Source: Catellatospora citrea
Lineage (GTDB): Bacteria; Actinomycetota; Actinomycetes; Mycobacteriales; Micromonosporaceae
Assembly (NCBI RefSeq): GCF_003610235.1
Contig: NZ_RAPR01000001.1
Location: 3,100,001 to 3,164,000, forward strand
Direction of reading: 5' to 3'
DNA length: 64,000 bases
The notes below the pieces were generated by a model that saw nothing but the letters and a program-made list of their open reading frames with translations, ran no database searches and was not told where the DNA came from. Positions within the stretch are counted from its first letter, which is position 1. Every line of letters starts with the position of its first letter. Shown here in pieces: positions 1 to 9,461 of the stretch. The translations under genes were made by a program, and so were the position numbers.

Positions 1-33
1 CGCTATGCGTTGAGGAAGGGCACCTTCTTAACG
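1..33 (+). repeat. Partial copy of the GAAGGGCACCTTC double-hairpin repeat
   Basis: The core AGGAAGGGCACCTTCTTAAC matches the right half of the 56-bp repeats at 21801-21856 and 22579-22634. The left half, if present, lies outside the window. The core folds as GAAGG-GCA-CCTTC. It sits about 45 bp upstream of hutH. Confidence 0.75.
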
Positions 34-79
34 CCTCGGGGCCGCACCATCCGGAATCTCCGCACAAGGGAGTGCTCTC

Positions 80-1615
80 ATGACCGTCATCGTCGAACCC
101 ACCGGCATCGCCCCCGGCGCCGTCGCCGCGGTGGCCCGCGCCGACGCGCAGGTCGCCATCAGCGAGGCCGCCATCGCCGCGATGCAGGCCAGCCGCGCCA
201 TCGTCGATGACATCGAACGCGCCGGCCGACCCGTGTACGGCGTCTCCACCGGCTTCGGGGCGCTGGCCAACACCTTCATCGCCCCCGAGCGCCGCTCCGA
301 GCTGCAGCACGCGCTGATCCGCTCGCACGCCGCCGGCATCGGCGCGCCCATGCCGCGCGAGGTGGTCCGGGCCATGATGCTGCTGCGGGTCCGCTCGCTG
401 GCGCTGGGCCACTCCGGCGTACGCCCGCTCGTCGCCCAGGCGCTGGTCGACCTGCTCAACCACGACATCACCCCGTGGGTGCCCGAGCACGGCTCGCTCG
501 GCGCGTCCGGCGACCTGGCCCCGCTCGCCCACTGCGCGCTGGTGCTGATGGGCGAGGGCTGGGTGCTGGGCAAGGACGGCGCGCGGGTGTCCGCCGAGGA
601 CGCCCTGCACGCCGCCGGGCTCACCGGGATCTCGCTGAGTTCCAAGGAGGGCCTGGCGCTGATCAACGGCACCGACGGCATGCTCGCCATGCTGCTGCTG
701 GCCTGCGACGACCTGGGCCACCTGTGCACCATGGCCGACGTGACCGCGGCGCTGTCGATCGAGGCCATGCTCGGCACCGACCGGCCGTTCCACCCGTCGA
801 TCCACGAGATCCGCCCGCACCCGGGCCAGGGCGCGAGCGCCGCCAACATGTACAAGCTGCTCCAGCAGTCGTCGATCATGGACAGTCACCGGGACGACCA
901 CGAGCACGCGGTGCAGGACGCGTACTCGATGCGCTGCGCCCCGCAGGTCGCCGGCGCGGCCCGCGACACCCTGGAGTTCGCCCGCACCGTCGCCGCCCGG
1001 GAGCTGATCAGCCTCGCCGACAACCCGGTGGTGCTGCCCGACGGCCGGGTCGAGTCGACCGGCAACTTCCACGGCGCGCCGCTCGGCTTCGCCGCGGACT
1101 TCCTCGCCATCGCCGCGGCCGAGATCGGCTCGATCAGCGAGCGCCGGGTGGACCGGCTGCTCGACATGACCCGCTCGCGGGACCTGCCGCCGTTCCTCAG
1201 CCCTGACGCCGGGGTCAACTCCGGCCTGATGATCGCGCAGTACACCGCGGCGGGCATCGTGGCCGAGAACCGCCGCCTGGCCTCGCCCGCCAGCGTCGAC
1301 ACCATCCCGACCTCGGGTATGCAGGAGGACCACGTCAGCATGGGCTGGGCCGCGGCGAAGAAGCTGAGGGTCGTCCTGGACAACCTGACCAGCCTGCTCG
1401 CGGTGGAACTGCTGGCCGCGGTACGCGGCCTGCAGCTGCGCGCCCCGCTGACCCCGTCGCCCGCCGGCCGGATCGCCATCGAGCAGCTCACCCCGGTCAT
1501 CGGCACGCCCGGCCCGGACGTCTTCATGGCCCCGATCCTGGAGCAGGTCCGCGCCGTCGTCTCCGGCCCCGACCTCCTCGACGCCATCGAAACCCAGGTA
1601 GGCCCCCTCTCCTGA
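80..1615 (+). CDS. hutH: Histidine ammonia-lyase
   Basis: Catalyses non-oxidative deamination of L-histidine to urocanate, the first step of cytosolic histidine degradation. The 511-residue length is normal for the aromatic amino acid lyase family. The tripeptide A142-S143-G144, inside GSLGASGDLAPL, is the self-cyclising sequence that forms the MIO electrophile. The N-terminal YGVSTGFGALA block is also typical and carries the catalytic tyrosine. The ATG is preceded by AAGGGAG at a suitable distance. No other hut gene is nearby, so the gene stands alone here. Related ammonia-lyases or aminomutases that act on Tyr or Phe share the fold, but overall similarity favours HutH. Confidence 0.93.
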   Translation: MTVIVEPTGIAPGAVAAVARADAQVAISEAAIAAMQASRAIVDDIERAGRPVYGVSTGFGALANTFIAPERRSELQHALIRSHAAGIGAPMPREVVRAMMLLRVRSLALGHSGVRPLVAQALVDLLNHDITPWVPEHGSLGASGDLAPLAHCALVLMGEGWVLGKDGARVSAEDALHAAGLTGISLSSKEGLALINGTDGMLAMLLLACDDLGHLCTMADVTAALSIEAMLGTDRPFHPSIHEIRPHPGQGASAANMYKLLQQSSIMDSHRDDHEHAVQDAYSMRCAPQVAGAARDTLEFARTVAARELISLADNPVVLPDGRVESTGNFHGAPLGFAADFLAIAAAEIGSISERRVDRLLDMTRSRDLPPFLSPDAGVNSGLMIAQYTAAGIVAENRRLASPASVDTIPTSGMQEDHVSMGWAAAKKLRVVLDNLTSLLAVELLAAVRGLQLRAPLTPSPAGRIAIEQLTPVIGTPGPDVFMAPILEQVRAVVSGPDLLDAIETQVGPLS

Positions 1616-1668
1616 CCAACCCCTCCCCGCCCCCCGCCCCCACGCCCCCGCTGCGCGGCGCGGCGCGG

Positions 1669-1743
1669 CGACGATCTTGCGTGAACTGTGGGTATGACAC
1701 GCCCAAAACGGGCACATCGGCAACAGTTCGCGCAAGATCGTCG
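1669..1743. repeat. Palindromic intergenic element, family A copy 1
   Basis: The arms at 1669-1689 and 1723-1743 are complementary at 20 of 21 positions and contain GATCTTGCGTGAACTGT. The loop carries a small GCCC/GGGC hairpin. Related copies are at 3197-3268 and 10351-10419. Confidence 0.8.
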
Positions 1744-1767
1744 CGATCATCGGCGGCGTGGCTCGCA

Positions 1768-1832
1768 ATGATCGTTGTTTCGTGTCACGACATGTGGTCG
1801 GAGTTCAGGTAGCGGCACGAAACAGCGATCAT
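1768..1832. repeat. Palindromic intergenic element, family C copy 1
   Basis: The arms ATGATCGTTGTTTCGTGTC (1768-1786) and GGCACGAAACAGCGATCAT (1814-1832) pair with two G-T wobbles. The related copy is at 15801-15861. With the family A copy it fills most of the 349-bp gap between hutH and the convergent monooxygenase gene, where I see no gene. Confidence 0.75.
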
Positions 1833-1964
1833 CCGTGGCGCCGTCGCGCCTGATACAGGGCAAAGCCAGAGGTAGGCGCGGCAGCCGGCCCGGTCCGGTA
1901 CTGCGTCGTGTCAGTACAGTGTGAGATCACGGACGCAGGGTCGGCGACGGAGTCGGTAACGCGG

Positions 1965-3179
1965 TCAGGAGACGTGTTCGGGGCGGATGCCGCGGCCGAC
2001 CAGGCGGGCCGGGACGGCCTGCAGGACCGGGAAACGCTGGAAGAGTTTCACCGCGCCGGGGGCCTTGATCGGGGCGTCGGCGCGGAGGACCGCGCCGACC
2101 AGGCGGCTCTGCGCGACCCGCTGGGCGCGCTGGGTCACCCGCGTCGGGAACATCCGGCGCTTGCGGACCAGATCCAGGTCCTCGGTACGCAGCCGGCCCG
2201 CCGTCAGCTTCGGCCCGAGCAGCCGGGCCGTGGCGACCGCGTCCTGCACCGCGAGGTTGATCCCGACCCCGCCCACCGGGCTCATCGCGTGGGCGGCGTC
2301 GCCGATGCACAGCGCTCCGGGCACGTGCCACTTCTCCAGCCGGTTGACCTGGACGGTCAGCAGGTGCAGCTGATCCCACGAGGTGATCTCGCCGACCCGG
2401 CGCGCCACCATGGGCGCGAGCCCGGCGACCCGCCGCCGGAACCCGTCCAGGCCCTCCGCCTGCACGCGCGCGTAGCCGCCCTTCGGGATGACGTACCCGC
2501 ACTGGTAGTAGTCGTGCCGGTCGATCATGACCAGCATCGCGCCCGGTCCGACCCGGCCCAGCAGGCCCGCCGGGTCCGCCGGCTCCCGGGAGATCCGGAA
2601 CCACAGCACGTCCATCGGCGCGCCGAAGTCCACCGGGACCAGCCCCAGCCTGTCGCGGATCACCGAGGACCGGCCGTCGCAGGCCACCGTCAGCTCCGCG
2701 TGCACCCGCACCGGGGCCCCGTCCGGCCCGACCGCGGCCACCCCGGTGACCCGCCCGGCCTCGTCACGCAGCACGTCCACCGCCTCGGTCGAACGCAGCA
2801 GCGTGAACCCGGGCAGTTTCGCGGCCTCGGCGGCGATCAGGTCCAGGAAGTCCCACTGGGGCAGGATCAGCAGATAGTTGTGCGGCTTCGGCAGCCGGGT
2901 GAAATCGCCGACCTGGTACGTGCCGTCGTCGAAGGAGACCGTGACACCCGGCTCACGGCGTCCCGGCAGCCGCGCGATCGCCTCGCCCAACCCCAGCTCG
3001 TCGAGCACGTCCAGGGTGGACGGATGGATGGTGTCCCCGCGGAAGTCCCGGAAGAAGTCGGCGTGCTTCTCCAGCAGCACGACCTCGATCCCCTGCCGCG
3101 CCAGCAGGAACGCCAGCATCAACCCCGCCGGCCCACTCCCCACGACACAGACCCGCGCCCGCATCTCCCGCTCCGCCAC
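1965..3179 (-). CDS. FAD-dependent aromatic-hydroxylase-type monooxygenase
   Basis: The 404-residue protein has the class A flavoprotein monooxygenase (PHBH fold) layout. The Rossmann motif GSGPAG is at residues 14-19, followed by an acidic end of the second strand (LLEKHADF). The second FAD contact is GDAAHAMSPVGGVGINLA near residue 290. Such enzymes use NAD(P)H and O2 to hydroxylate aromatic or polyketide substrates; the substrate cannot be read from sequence. The GTG start is preceded by GAGGAG. It runs convergent to hutH and is not in an obvious operon. A geranylgeranyl-reductase-like or tryptophan-halogenase-like role is less likely given the length. Confidence 0.85.
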   Translation of the reverse strand: MAEREMRARVCVVGSGPAGLMLAFLLARQGIEVVLLEKHADFFRDFRGDTIHPSTLDVLDELGLGEAIARLPGRREPGVTVSFDDGTYQVGDFTRLPKPHNYLLILPQWDFLDLIAAEAAKLPGFTLLRSTEAVDVLRDEAGRVTGVAAVGPDGAPVRVHAELTVACDGRSSVIRDRLGLVPVDFGAPMDVLWFRISREPADPAGLLGRVGPGAMLVMIDRHDYYQCGYVIPKGGYARVQAEGLDGFRRRVAGLAPMVARRVGEITSWDQLHLLTVQVNRLEKWHVPGALCIGDAAHAMSPVGGVGINLAVQDAVATARLLGPKLTAGRLRTEDLDLVRKRRMFPTRVTQRAQRVAQSRLVGAVLRADAPIKAPGAVKLFQRFPVLQAVPARLVGRGIRPEHVS

Positions 3180-3196
3180 GCCCCGCTCCTCGCTCG

Positions 3197-3268
3197 CGAC
3201 GATCTTGCACGAACTGTTGACGATATGCCCGGTTCGAGTGTGTCGTACTCACAGTCCACGCAAGATCG
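3197..3268. repeat. Palindromic intergenic element, family A copy 2
   Basis: CGATCTTGCACGAACTGT at about 3200-3217 pairs with ACAGTCCACGCAAGATCG at 3251-3268. It lies between the start of the monooxygenase gene and the end of rdgB. Confidence 0.75.
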
Positions 3269-3293
3269 CCGCCCGGAGGGGGCGGGCGGCGGG

Positions 3294-3917
3294 TCAGGCG
3301 AGGTTCTTGGCGATGACGGCGGCTAGGGCGCGGAAGGCTTTGCCGCGGTGGCTGATGGCGTCCTTCTCGGCGGGGTCGAGTTCGGCGGTGGTGCGGGTGT
3401 GGCCCTCGGCGACGAAGATGGGGTCGTAGCCGAAGCCGCCCTCGCCGCGCGGGGCGCGCAGGACGCGGCCGGTCATCTTGCCGCTGACCAGGTGCTCGCG
3501 GCCGTTGGTCGAGGTGCCGCCGCCGGGCAGGACCAGGGCCGCCGCGCAGACGAACGCCGCGCCGCGGTGCTCGTCGGGCACGTCGCCGATCTGGCCGAGC
3601 AGCAGTTCCAGGTTGGCCCGGTCATCGCCGTGCCGGCCGGACCAGCGGGCGCTGAAGACGCCCGGCATGCCGTTGAGCGCGTCGACGGCGAGGCCCGAAT
3701 CGTCGGCGACCGTGGGCAGGCCGGTGTGCTTGGCCCCCTCGCGCGCCTTGAGCAGGGCGTTCTCCGCGAAGGTCAGCCCGGTCTCGGGGACCTCGACATA
3801 CGGCGGGACGTCGTCGAGGCCGACCAGCTCGACCTTGAGCAGCTCGGGCGAGCCGGCCAGGATGCGGCGCAGCTCGTCGAGCTTCTTGACGTTGCGGGTG
3901 GCGAGCAGCAGCTTCAC
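3294..3917 (-). CDS. rdgB: XTP/dITP diphosphatase (RdgB/HAM1 family)
   Basis: House-cleaning pyrophosphatase that hydrolyses dITP, XTP and ITP to monophosphates, keeping deaminated purines out of DNA and RNA. The 207-residue protein starts with the hallmark [14 protein letters not shown], which matches the family ATxNxgKlxE motif. It continues with [15 protein letters not shown] and the conserved DDSGL block. The GTG start overlaps the rph stop as GTGA (3914-3917), so the two are translationally coupled. Rph-RdgB adjacency is also found in mycobacteria (Rv1340-Rv1341). Confidence 0.95.
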   Translation of the reverse strand: MKLLLATRNVKKLDELRRILAGSPELLKVELVGLDDVPPYVEVPETGLTFAENALLKAREGAKHTGLPTVADDSGLAVDALNGMPGVFSARWSGRHGDDRANLELLLGQIGDVPDEHRGAAFVCAAALVLPGGGTSTNGREHLVSGKMTGRVLRAPRGEGGFGYDPIFVAEGHTRTTAELDPAEKDAISHRGKAFRALAAVIAKNLA

Positions 3918-4690
3918 CGGCGGAACACCTCCAGCAGGCCGGCCGCGTCCAGCGTGGGCAGGCCCAGCGTCTGGCGCTGCAGCGTGGTCAGCGTCTCGCA
4001 GCCCGCCACGCCCAGGTCGAGCAGGGCGTTGAGCTGCTTGCGGTCGAAGACGCCGTCCTCGCCGGTGCCCTGCACCTCGACGAAGTCGCCGGTGCCGGTG
4101 CAGACCACGTTCATGTCGACGGCGGCCGTCACGTCCTCTTCGTAGCACAGGTCCAGGCGCGGCTCACCGGAGACGATGCCGACGCTGACCGCGGCGACCG
4201 AGCGGTGCAGCGTGGTCTCGACGGTCTGCTTGCGGGTGAGCATGTTCTTGGCGGCCAGCCAGCTCACCGCGTCGTGCAGGGCCACGTAGGACCCGGTGAT
4301 CGCGGCGGTGCGGGTGCCGCCGTCGGCCTGCAGCACGTCGCAGTCGATGACGATGGAGTTCTCGCCCAGCGCCTTCAGGTTGACGCAGGCCCGCAGCGCG
4401 CGGCCGATCAGGCGGGAGATCTCGTGCGTACGCCCGCCGATCTTGCCCTTGACGCTCTCCCGGTCGGACCGGGTCGTCGTGGCGCGCGGCAGCATCGCGT
4501 ACTCGGCGGTGACCCAGCCCTGGCCGGTGCCCTTGCGCCAGCGCGGCACGCCCTCGGTCACGCTCGCCGTGCACAGCACGCGGGTGTTGCCGAACTCCAC
4601 GAGCACGGAGCCCTCGGGATGCATGCTCCAGTTCCGCGTCAGCGTGACCGGGCGGAGCTGGTCGGCCGCACGGCCGTCAGGTCTGGTCAT
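3914..4690 (-). CDS. rph: Ribonuclease PH
   Basis: Phosphorolytic 3'-to-5' exoribonuclease that trims tRNA 3' ends, using phosphate and releasing nucleoside diphosphates. The 258-residue length matches the single RNase PH domain. Visible family blocks are [33 protein letters not shown] and the arginine-rich [14 protein letters not shown], which binds phosphate and [19 protein letters not shown] follows. It is coupled to downstream rdgB by GTGA. MurI, the MBL-fold protein, Rph and RdgB form a co-directional group. Confidence 0.96.
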   Translation of the reverse strand: MTRPDGRAADQLRPVTLTRNWSMHPEGSVLVEFGNTRVLCTASVTEGVPRWRKGTGQGWVTAEYAMLPRATTTRSDRESVKGKIGGRTHEISRLIGRALRACVNLKALGENSIVIDCDVLQADGGTRTAAITGSYVALHDAVSWLAAKNMLTRKQTVETTLHRSVAAVSVGIVSGEPRLDLCYEEDVTAAVDMNVVCTGTGDFVEVQGTGEDGVFDRKQLNALLDLGVAGCETLTTLQRQTLGLPTLDAAGLLEVFRR

Positions 4691-4730
4691 GCCAGTTCCT
4701 CGCTACGCTCGTCACCGGCAGCGCCGGACC

Positions 4731-4760
4731 CCATGATTCGCTCGCTGCGCTCGCTCATGC
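4731..4760. repeat. Short MSERSER-type repeat
   Basis: ATTCGCTCGCTGCGCTCGCT is a short repeat in the rph-MBL gap. On the minus strand it reads as a start codon followed by SERSER codons. Better-conserved copies are at 5531-5557 and 5603-5629. Confidence 0.6.
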
Positions 4761-4775
4761 GCCCACCCTATGGGG

Positions 4776-5522
4776 TCAAACTTCGTACCGGGCACCGGGG
4801 CGGACGATCTCGACGGGTCCGGCGAACGTCGCGGCCGCGTTGTTCAGCGTCTCGGCCTCCGAGCCCCACGCGGTCACCAGATGCGTCAGCAGCAACCGGC
4901 GCACCCCCGCCTTGGTGGCGATCTCGCCCGCCTCGCCGCCGGTCAGGTGCAGGTCCGGCGGGTTGTCCACGCCGTCGAGGTAACTCGCCTCGCACAGGAA
5001 CAGGTCCGCGCCCTGGGCCAGCCGCAGCAGCGCGTCGCACGGCGCCGTGTCGCCCGAGTACGCCAGCACCCGCCCGTCGTGCTCCAGGCGCACGCCGTAG
5101 GTCTCCACCGGGTGGTTGACCCGGTCCACGCTGACCTGGAACGGTCCGATCGGGAAGCTGCCCGGCTGCAGCGCGTAGAACGTGTAGACGTCGTCCAGCG
5201 GACCCTCGTCGAGGCTGTACGCCGTCGCGATGCGCTCCGGCGCGCCCGCCGGCGCGTACACCGGGACGGGCGGGTAGGGGCCGTCCGGGGCGTAGCGGCG
5301 CACCACCACATATGAGCAGGCGTCGAGCATGTGGTCGCAGTGCAGGTGGCTGAGCAGGATCGCGTCGACCGACTTCAGGCTCGCGTAGCGCTGCAGCGCC
5401 GACAGCGAGCCGGCGCCGAAGTCCACCAGCAGCCGGAAGCCGTCCGCCTCCACCAGGTATGCCGAGCAGGCCGACTCCGGCCCGGGAAAGCTGCCCGCGC
5501 AGCCCAGCACCGTCAATCTCAT
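4776..5522 (-). CDS. MBL-fold phosphodiesterase (Rv1339-like)
   Basis: The 248-residue metallo-beta-lactamase-fold hydrolase has the dinuclear metal motif SHLHCDHMLD near residue 60 and the later ligands in HPVE, YSGDTAPC and LLTHL. This arrangement is closest to the RNase Z/ElaC and cyclic-nucleotide phosphodiesterase branch, not to beta-lactamases. The position between murI and rph copies M. tuberculosis Rv1339, whose product has been reported as a cAMP phosphodiesterase. The same activity here is inference from synteny and fold. Expected to be cytoplasmic, as there is no signal peptide. Confidence 0.85.
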   Translation of the reverse strand: MRLTVLGCAGSFPGPESACSAYLVEADGFRLLVDFGAGSLSALQRYASLKSVDAILLSHLHCDHMLDACSYVVVRRYAPDGPYPPVPVYAPAGAPERIATAYSLDEGPLDDVYTFYALQPGSFPIGPFQVSVDRVNHPVETYGVRLEHDGRVLAYSGDTAPCDALLRLAQGADLFLCEASYLDGVDNPPDLHLTGGEAGEIATKAGVRRLLLTHLVTAWGSEAETLNNAAATFAGPVEIVRPGARYEV

Positions 5523-5530
5523 GCCGCAGC

Positions 5531-5557
5531 CATTCGTTCGCTTCGCTCACTCATGCC
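5531..5557. repeat. MSERSER-type repeat, copy 2
   Basis: It contains TTCGTTCGCTTCGCTCACTC and is identical over about 26 bp to 5604-5629. Both copies occupy the gap between murI and the MBL gene and read as ATG-AGT-GAG-CGA on the minus strand. Confidence 0.7.
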
Positions 5558-5602
5558 GGTCCCCCGCTGCGCGTGGACCCGCCATGAGGCATCACCCATC
5601 AC

Positions 5603-5629
5603 GATTCGTTCGCTTCGCTCACTCATGCC
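5603..5629. repeat. MSERSER-type repeat, copy 3
   Basis: Direct repeat of 5531-5557. It lies immediately after the murI stop codon. Confidence 0.7.
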
Positions 5630-6417
5630 CGCGCTCCCGCAGGGTCCAGCGCGGATCCGAGGAACCGCTTCGCCAGCCGGTCGAAGATCTCCTGGTCGCC
5701 GGTGCACAGCAGCTCGTGGGCAGGAGCCGGGGCGTCGTCCGGGCGCAGCAGGTCGCGCTCCACGAGGACGCGATAGACGTCGCGCGCCGTCTCGTCCGCG
5801 CTCGACACCAGGGTCACCTGATCCCCCATCACGAGGCTGATCACACCGGTGAGCAGCGGATAGTGCGTGCAACCCAGGACCAGCGTGTCCACCTGGGCCC
5901 GCTGTAGCGGCTCCAGGTAAGCGCTGGCCAGGCCGAGCAGCGCCCGGCCGGACGTCACCCCTCGCTCCACCAGTCCCGCGAACTGCGGGCAGGCGGCCGC
6001 GGTCACCGCGATGTGCGGCGCGGCGGCGAACGAGTCCTGGTACGCCCCTGAGTTGATCGTAGCTGTGGTGCCGATGACACCGACCCTGCTGTTGCGCGTC
6101 GCGGCCACGGCGCGCCGCACCGCCGGCCGGATGACCTCCACCACCGGCACGTCGTAGCGCTCGCGCGCGTCGTGCAGGCAGGCGGCCGACGCCGTGTTGC
6201 AGGCGATGACCAGCATTTTCACGCCGCGTTCGACGAGCCGGTCCAGACAGCCCAGCGCGTATGAGCGCACGTCCGCGATCGGCTTCGGCCCGTAGGGCAT
6301 GTGCGCGGTGTCGGCCAGGTAGACGACCCGTTCATGTGGCAACTGGTCGAGAATGGCCCGGGCCACCGTCAGCCCACCGACCCCCGAGTCGAAGATGCCG
6401 ATCGGCGCGTCCGTCAC
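5623..6417 (-). CDS. murI: Glutamate racemase
   Basis: Interconverts L- and D-glutamate, supplying D-Glu for peptidoglycan. From the chosen GTG the protein has 264 residues and opens with [15 protein letters not shown], which contains the first substrate-binding loop. The two catalytic cysteines are in [10 protein letters not shown] and [11 protein letters not shown]. The reading frame stays open further upstream, but the family N-terminus begins a few residues before GIFDSG, so the GTG is preferred. The context (mec-cysO-cysM-murI-MBL-rph-rdgB) is an ancient actinobacterial order. Confidence 0.95.
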   Translation of the reverse strand: MTDAPIGIFDSGVGGLTVARAILDQLPHERVVYLADTAHMPYGPKPIADVRSYALGCLDRLVERGVKMLVIACNTASAACLHDARERYDVPVVEVIRPAVRRAVAATRNSRVGVIGTTATINSGAYQDSFAAAPHIAVTAAACPQFAGLVERGVTSGRALLGLASAYLEPLQRAQVDTLVLGCTHYPLLTGVISLVMGDQVTLVSSADETARDVYRVLVERDLLRPDDAPAPAHELLCTGDQEIFDRLAKRFLGSALDPAGARA

Positions 6418-6584
6418 GCTGCGCAGCCTACTTGGCCAACCCCCCTTCCGGGGAACGGTCCGTTCCGAGGTGTCGCGAACGTGACACGGTAATCGGCCTG
6501 CCGTTACGGACGGTCGCCAACATCCGTTGCACTCAGTGCACGGCCCGATCAACGGGCAGGTCAGGCAGAGGATTGGCGAGCACA

Positions 6585-7073
6585 GTGCGTACTGAGTCGA
6601 ACTCCGAGCGCGACGCCGACGGCGTCCTCGCCACCGCGGTGCCGACCGGCACGGCCGGCAACCCGTCGAGCACTACCAGTGACGAGCACGCGACGATGCC
6701 GTCCGCCCGCACCGCTCCCGACGACCAGGACGGCGCGGGCCGCCTGCGTACCGCCGTGTCGTCGCGGTTCCGGCTGCCCGGCGAGGACGACCCGTCCCCC
6801 CGTACCAGCCGCTTGCTGGGCCTGTGCGTCTGGGCCGCGGCGCTGGGCTTCCTCGGCCTGATCCCCGGCGGCCGCCTGGCCGTCGCGCTGGCGGTCAACC
6901 TCGACGTGCCCACCTGGTACGCCCCCACCACCCTGACGGTCGGCGTGCTCGGCCTGTCCACGATCGCCGCGGGCTTCGCCGCGATCCACCGCTACCGCCT
7001 CCCCCTGATCCTCTTCACCATCTCCACCGCCCTCCTCCTCACCAACATCACCCTCGCCTACACCACCCTCTAA
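6585..7073 (+). CDS. Small membrane protein of unknown function
   Basis: I do not recognise the family. From the GTG chosen here ([13 protein letters not shown]) the protein is 162 residues. The first 75 are polar and rich in Ser, Thr and Asp; the rest holds about three hydrophobic segments ([34 protein letters not shown] and [16 protein letters not shown]). It is transcribed divergently from murI, so the roughly 165 bp between them should hold both promoters. The start is uncertain because the frame is open upstream and the ribosome-binding site is weak. Confidence 0.6.
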   Translation: MRTESNSERDADGVLATAVPTGTAGNPSSTTSDEHATMPSARTAPDDQDGAGRLRTAVSSRFRLPGEDDPSPRTSRLLGLCVWAAALGFLGLIPGGRLAVALAVNLDVPTWYAPTTLTVGVLGLSTIAAGFAAIHRYRLPLILFTISTALLLTNITLAYTTL

Positions 7074-7100
7074 CCCCCACTGCCCGCCACCCACCCGGGT

Positions 7101-7157
7101 TGATCATGAACTTATGGCCAGGCTCGACGGCGTGTCCCTGACACAACTTCATGATCA
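7101..7157. repeat. Palindromic intergenic element, family B copy 1
   Basis: The arms TGATCATGAACTTATG and ACAACTTCATGATCA enclose GCCAGGCTCGACGGCGTGTC. The inverted copy at 7221-7276 and the copy at 16761-16824 share both arms and core. Confidence 0.85.
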
Positions 7158-7186
7158 CCAACAGTGCCCGAGCACACCCGCACGAC

Positions 7187-7220
7187 ACAGAGCCCGACCG
7201 GAGTTCCGGTCGGGCTCTGT
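7187..7220. terminator. Bidirectional hairpin terminator
   Basis: Perfect 16-bp stem ACAGAGCCCGACCGGA / TCCGGTCGGGCTCTGT. It lies between the convergent membrane-protein gene and cysM and could end both transcripts. Confidence 0.8.
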
Positions 7221-7276
7221 CGATCATGAGGTTGGGGCGACGACACGCCGCTCAGCCTGGCCATAAGTTCATGATC
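7221..7276. repeat. Palindromic intergenic element, family B copy 2 (inverted)
   Basis: In reverse complement it reads CGATCATGAACTTATGGCCA and continues like copy 1. Copies 1 and 2 therefore form a large inverted pair around the terminator at 7187-7220. Confidence 0.85.
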
Positions 7277-7306
7277 GGCCCGGTGGGGCGGTGGCGGCGG
7301 GGGGGG

Positions 7307-8449
<1,143 letters not shown>

Positions 8450-8764
8450 TCAGCGGCCGAGGACGGCGGCCGCGGCGGCGAGGCCGAAGGCGCCACCGGC
8501 GACGGCCGGCAGGATGGTGACGGTGTCACCGTCGCTGATCTTGGCGTCGAGCGAGCCGAGGAAGCGCACGTCCTCGTCGTTGACGTAGATGTTCACGAAG
8601 CGGTGCAGGCCGCCCTCGGGCGTGATCAGCCGGCCGCGCAGGCCCGGGTAGGTGCCGTCGAGGTTGGCCAGCAGCTCGGAGAGGTTGTCACCGGCGCCGG
8701 AGACGGCCTTCGCGCCACCCGTGTAGGAGCGCAGGATGGTGGGGATGCGAACGTCGATAGCCAT
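8450..8764 (-). CDS. cysO: Sulfur carrier protein CysO with a C-terminal extension
   Basis: Ubiquitin-like (ThiS/MoaD) carrier that holds sulfur as a C-terminal glycyl thiocarboxylate for cysteine synthesis by CysM. The 104 residues include typical blocks (IPTILRSYTGG, GLHRFVNIYVNDEDVR and DGDTVTILPAVAGG). The expected Gly-Gly terminus is not the end: AFGLAAAAAVLGR follows before the stop. These 13 residues would have to be removed before activation. The JAMM peptidase Mec next door is the obvious candidate. The start has AGGAG upstream. Confidence 0.93.
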   Translation of the reverse strand: MAIDVRIPTILRSYTGGAKAVSGAGDNLSELLANLDGTYPGLRGRLITPEGGLHRFVNIYVNDEDVRFLGSLDAKISDGDTVTILPAVAGGAFGLAAAAAVLGR

Positions 8765-8830
8765 GGCAGAGAACTCCTGAAAGAAGAAATAGTCGAACGG
8801 ACGGTCGTCGGGACTCAGGGCGAGGTCAGC

Positions 8831-9346
8831 TCAGCGCTGACACTCGTAGTCCACCGCCGCCGGGCTCTGCCCGAACATGAACGACTGCACGGCGTGCGGG
8901 TCGCCGTTCTCCTCGTAGCTCCGCATGGCGTCCATACTCTCACCAACGAGCTGGACCGGCTCCTCGGACACCTGCCCGTCCACGATGCGGAACGAACGGA
9001 TCTCCGCGGTCTGCGGGTCGCGGGTCGAGACGAGAAGGTAGTGGGCGTTCGGTTCGCCCGCGTAGGAGATGTCCGTGCGCGAGGGGTACGGCTCCGTCGC
9101 CGTGTGCGAGTGGTAGATCACCACCGGCTCCTCGTCGAGGTCGTCCATCTCCCGCCACACGCGCAGCTGCTCCGTCGAGTCGAAGCGGTAGAACGTGGTG
9201 GAACGCTCCGCGTTCTCCATCGGGATGTGCCGCTGTGGAGCGTCCGAAGCCACGGGACCGGCCACGACACCGCAGGCCTCGTCGGGGTGGTCCCGGCGGG
9301 CGTGGGCGACGATCGCCTCGATGATCTCCCTGTGGATGGTCAGCAC
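8831..9346 (-). CDS. mec: JAMM/MPN+ metallopeptidase releasing cysteine from CysO
   Basis: Zinc peptidase that in mycobacteria hydrolyses CysO-cysteine to free cysteine and CysO. The JAMM motif is clear: the sequence HSHTATEPYPSRTD gives H-x-H-x10-D, with an upstream acidic residue in DEACG. At 171 residues it carries about 25 more C-terminal residues than the roughly 146-residue M. tuberculosis protein. GTG start. It is co-directional with cysO, 66 bp upstream of it. It may also trim the CysO extension, which is inference. Confidence 0.92.
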   Translation of the reverse strand: MLTIHREIIEAIVAHARRDHPDEACGVVAGPVASDAPQRHIPMENAERSTTFYRFDSTEQLRVWREMDDLDEEPVVIYHSHTATEPYPSRTDISYAGEPNAHYLLVSTRDPQTAEIRSFRIVDGQVSEEPVQLVGESMDAMRSYEENGDPHAVQSFMFGQSPAAVDYECQR

Positions 9347-9407
9347 GGCGACCAGCCTACCGATCCTCCCCCACCCACCAACACCCTTGTGATCCGCGCC
9401 ATGACAT

Positions 9408-9454
9408 GGCGCCCGCCTCCGCGGGCGCCGGGTTCGGCCTCGGCGGCCGAACCC
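9408..9454. terminator. Tandem hairpins upstream of mec
   Basis: GGCGCCCGC/GCGGGCGCC is followed directly by GGGTTCGGCC/GGCCGAACCC. They lie just after the DUF2017 gene stop and probably end that transcript. Confidence 0.6.
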
Positions 9455-9461
9455 CGCCGCG

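Noticed and set aside
1908..3326. 472-codon plus-strand frame opposite the monooxygenase
   Set aside because: Arg/Gln/Pro-biased shadow. The minus-strand frame carries the FAD-binding motifs.
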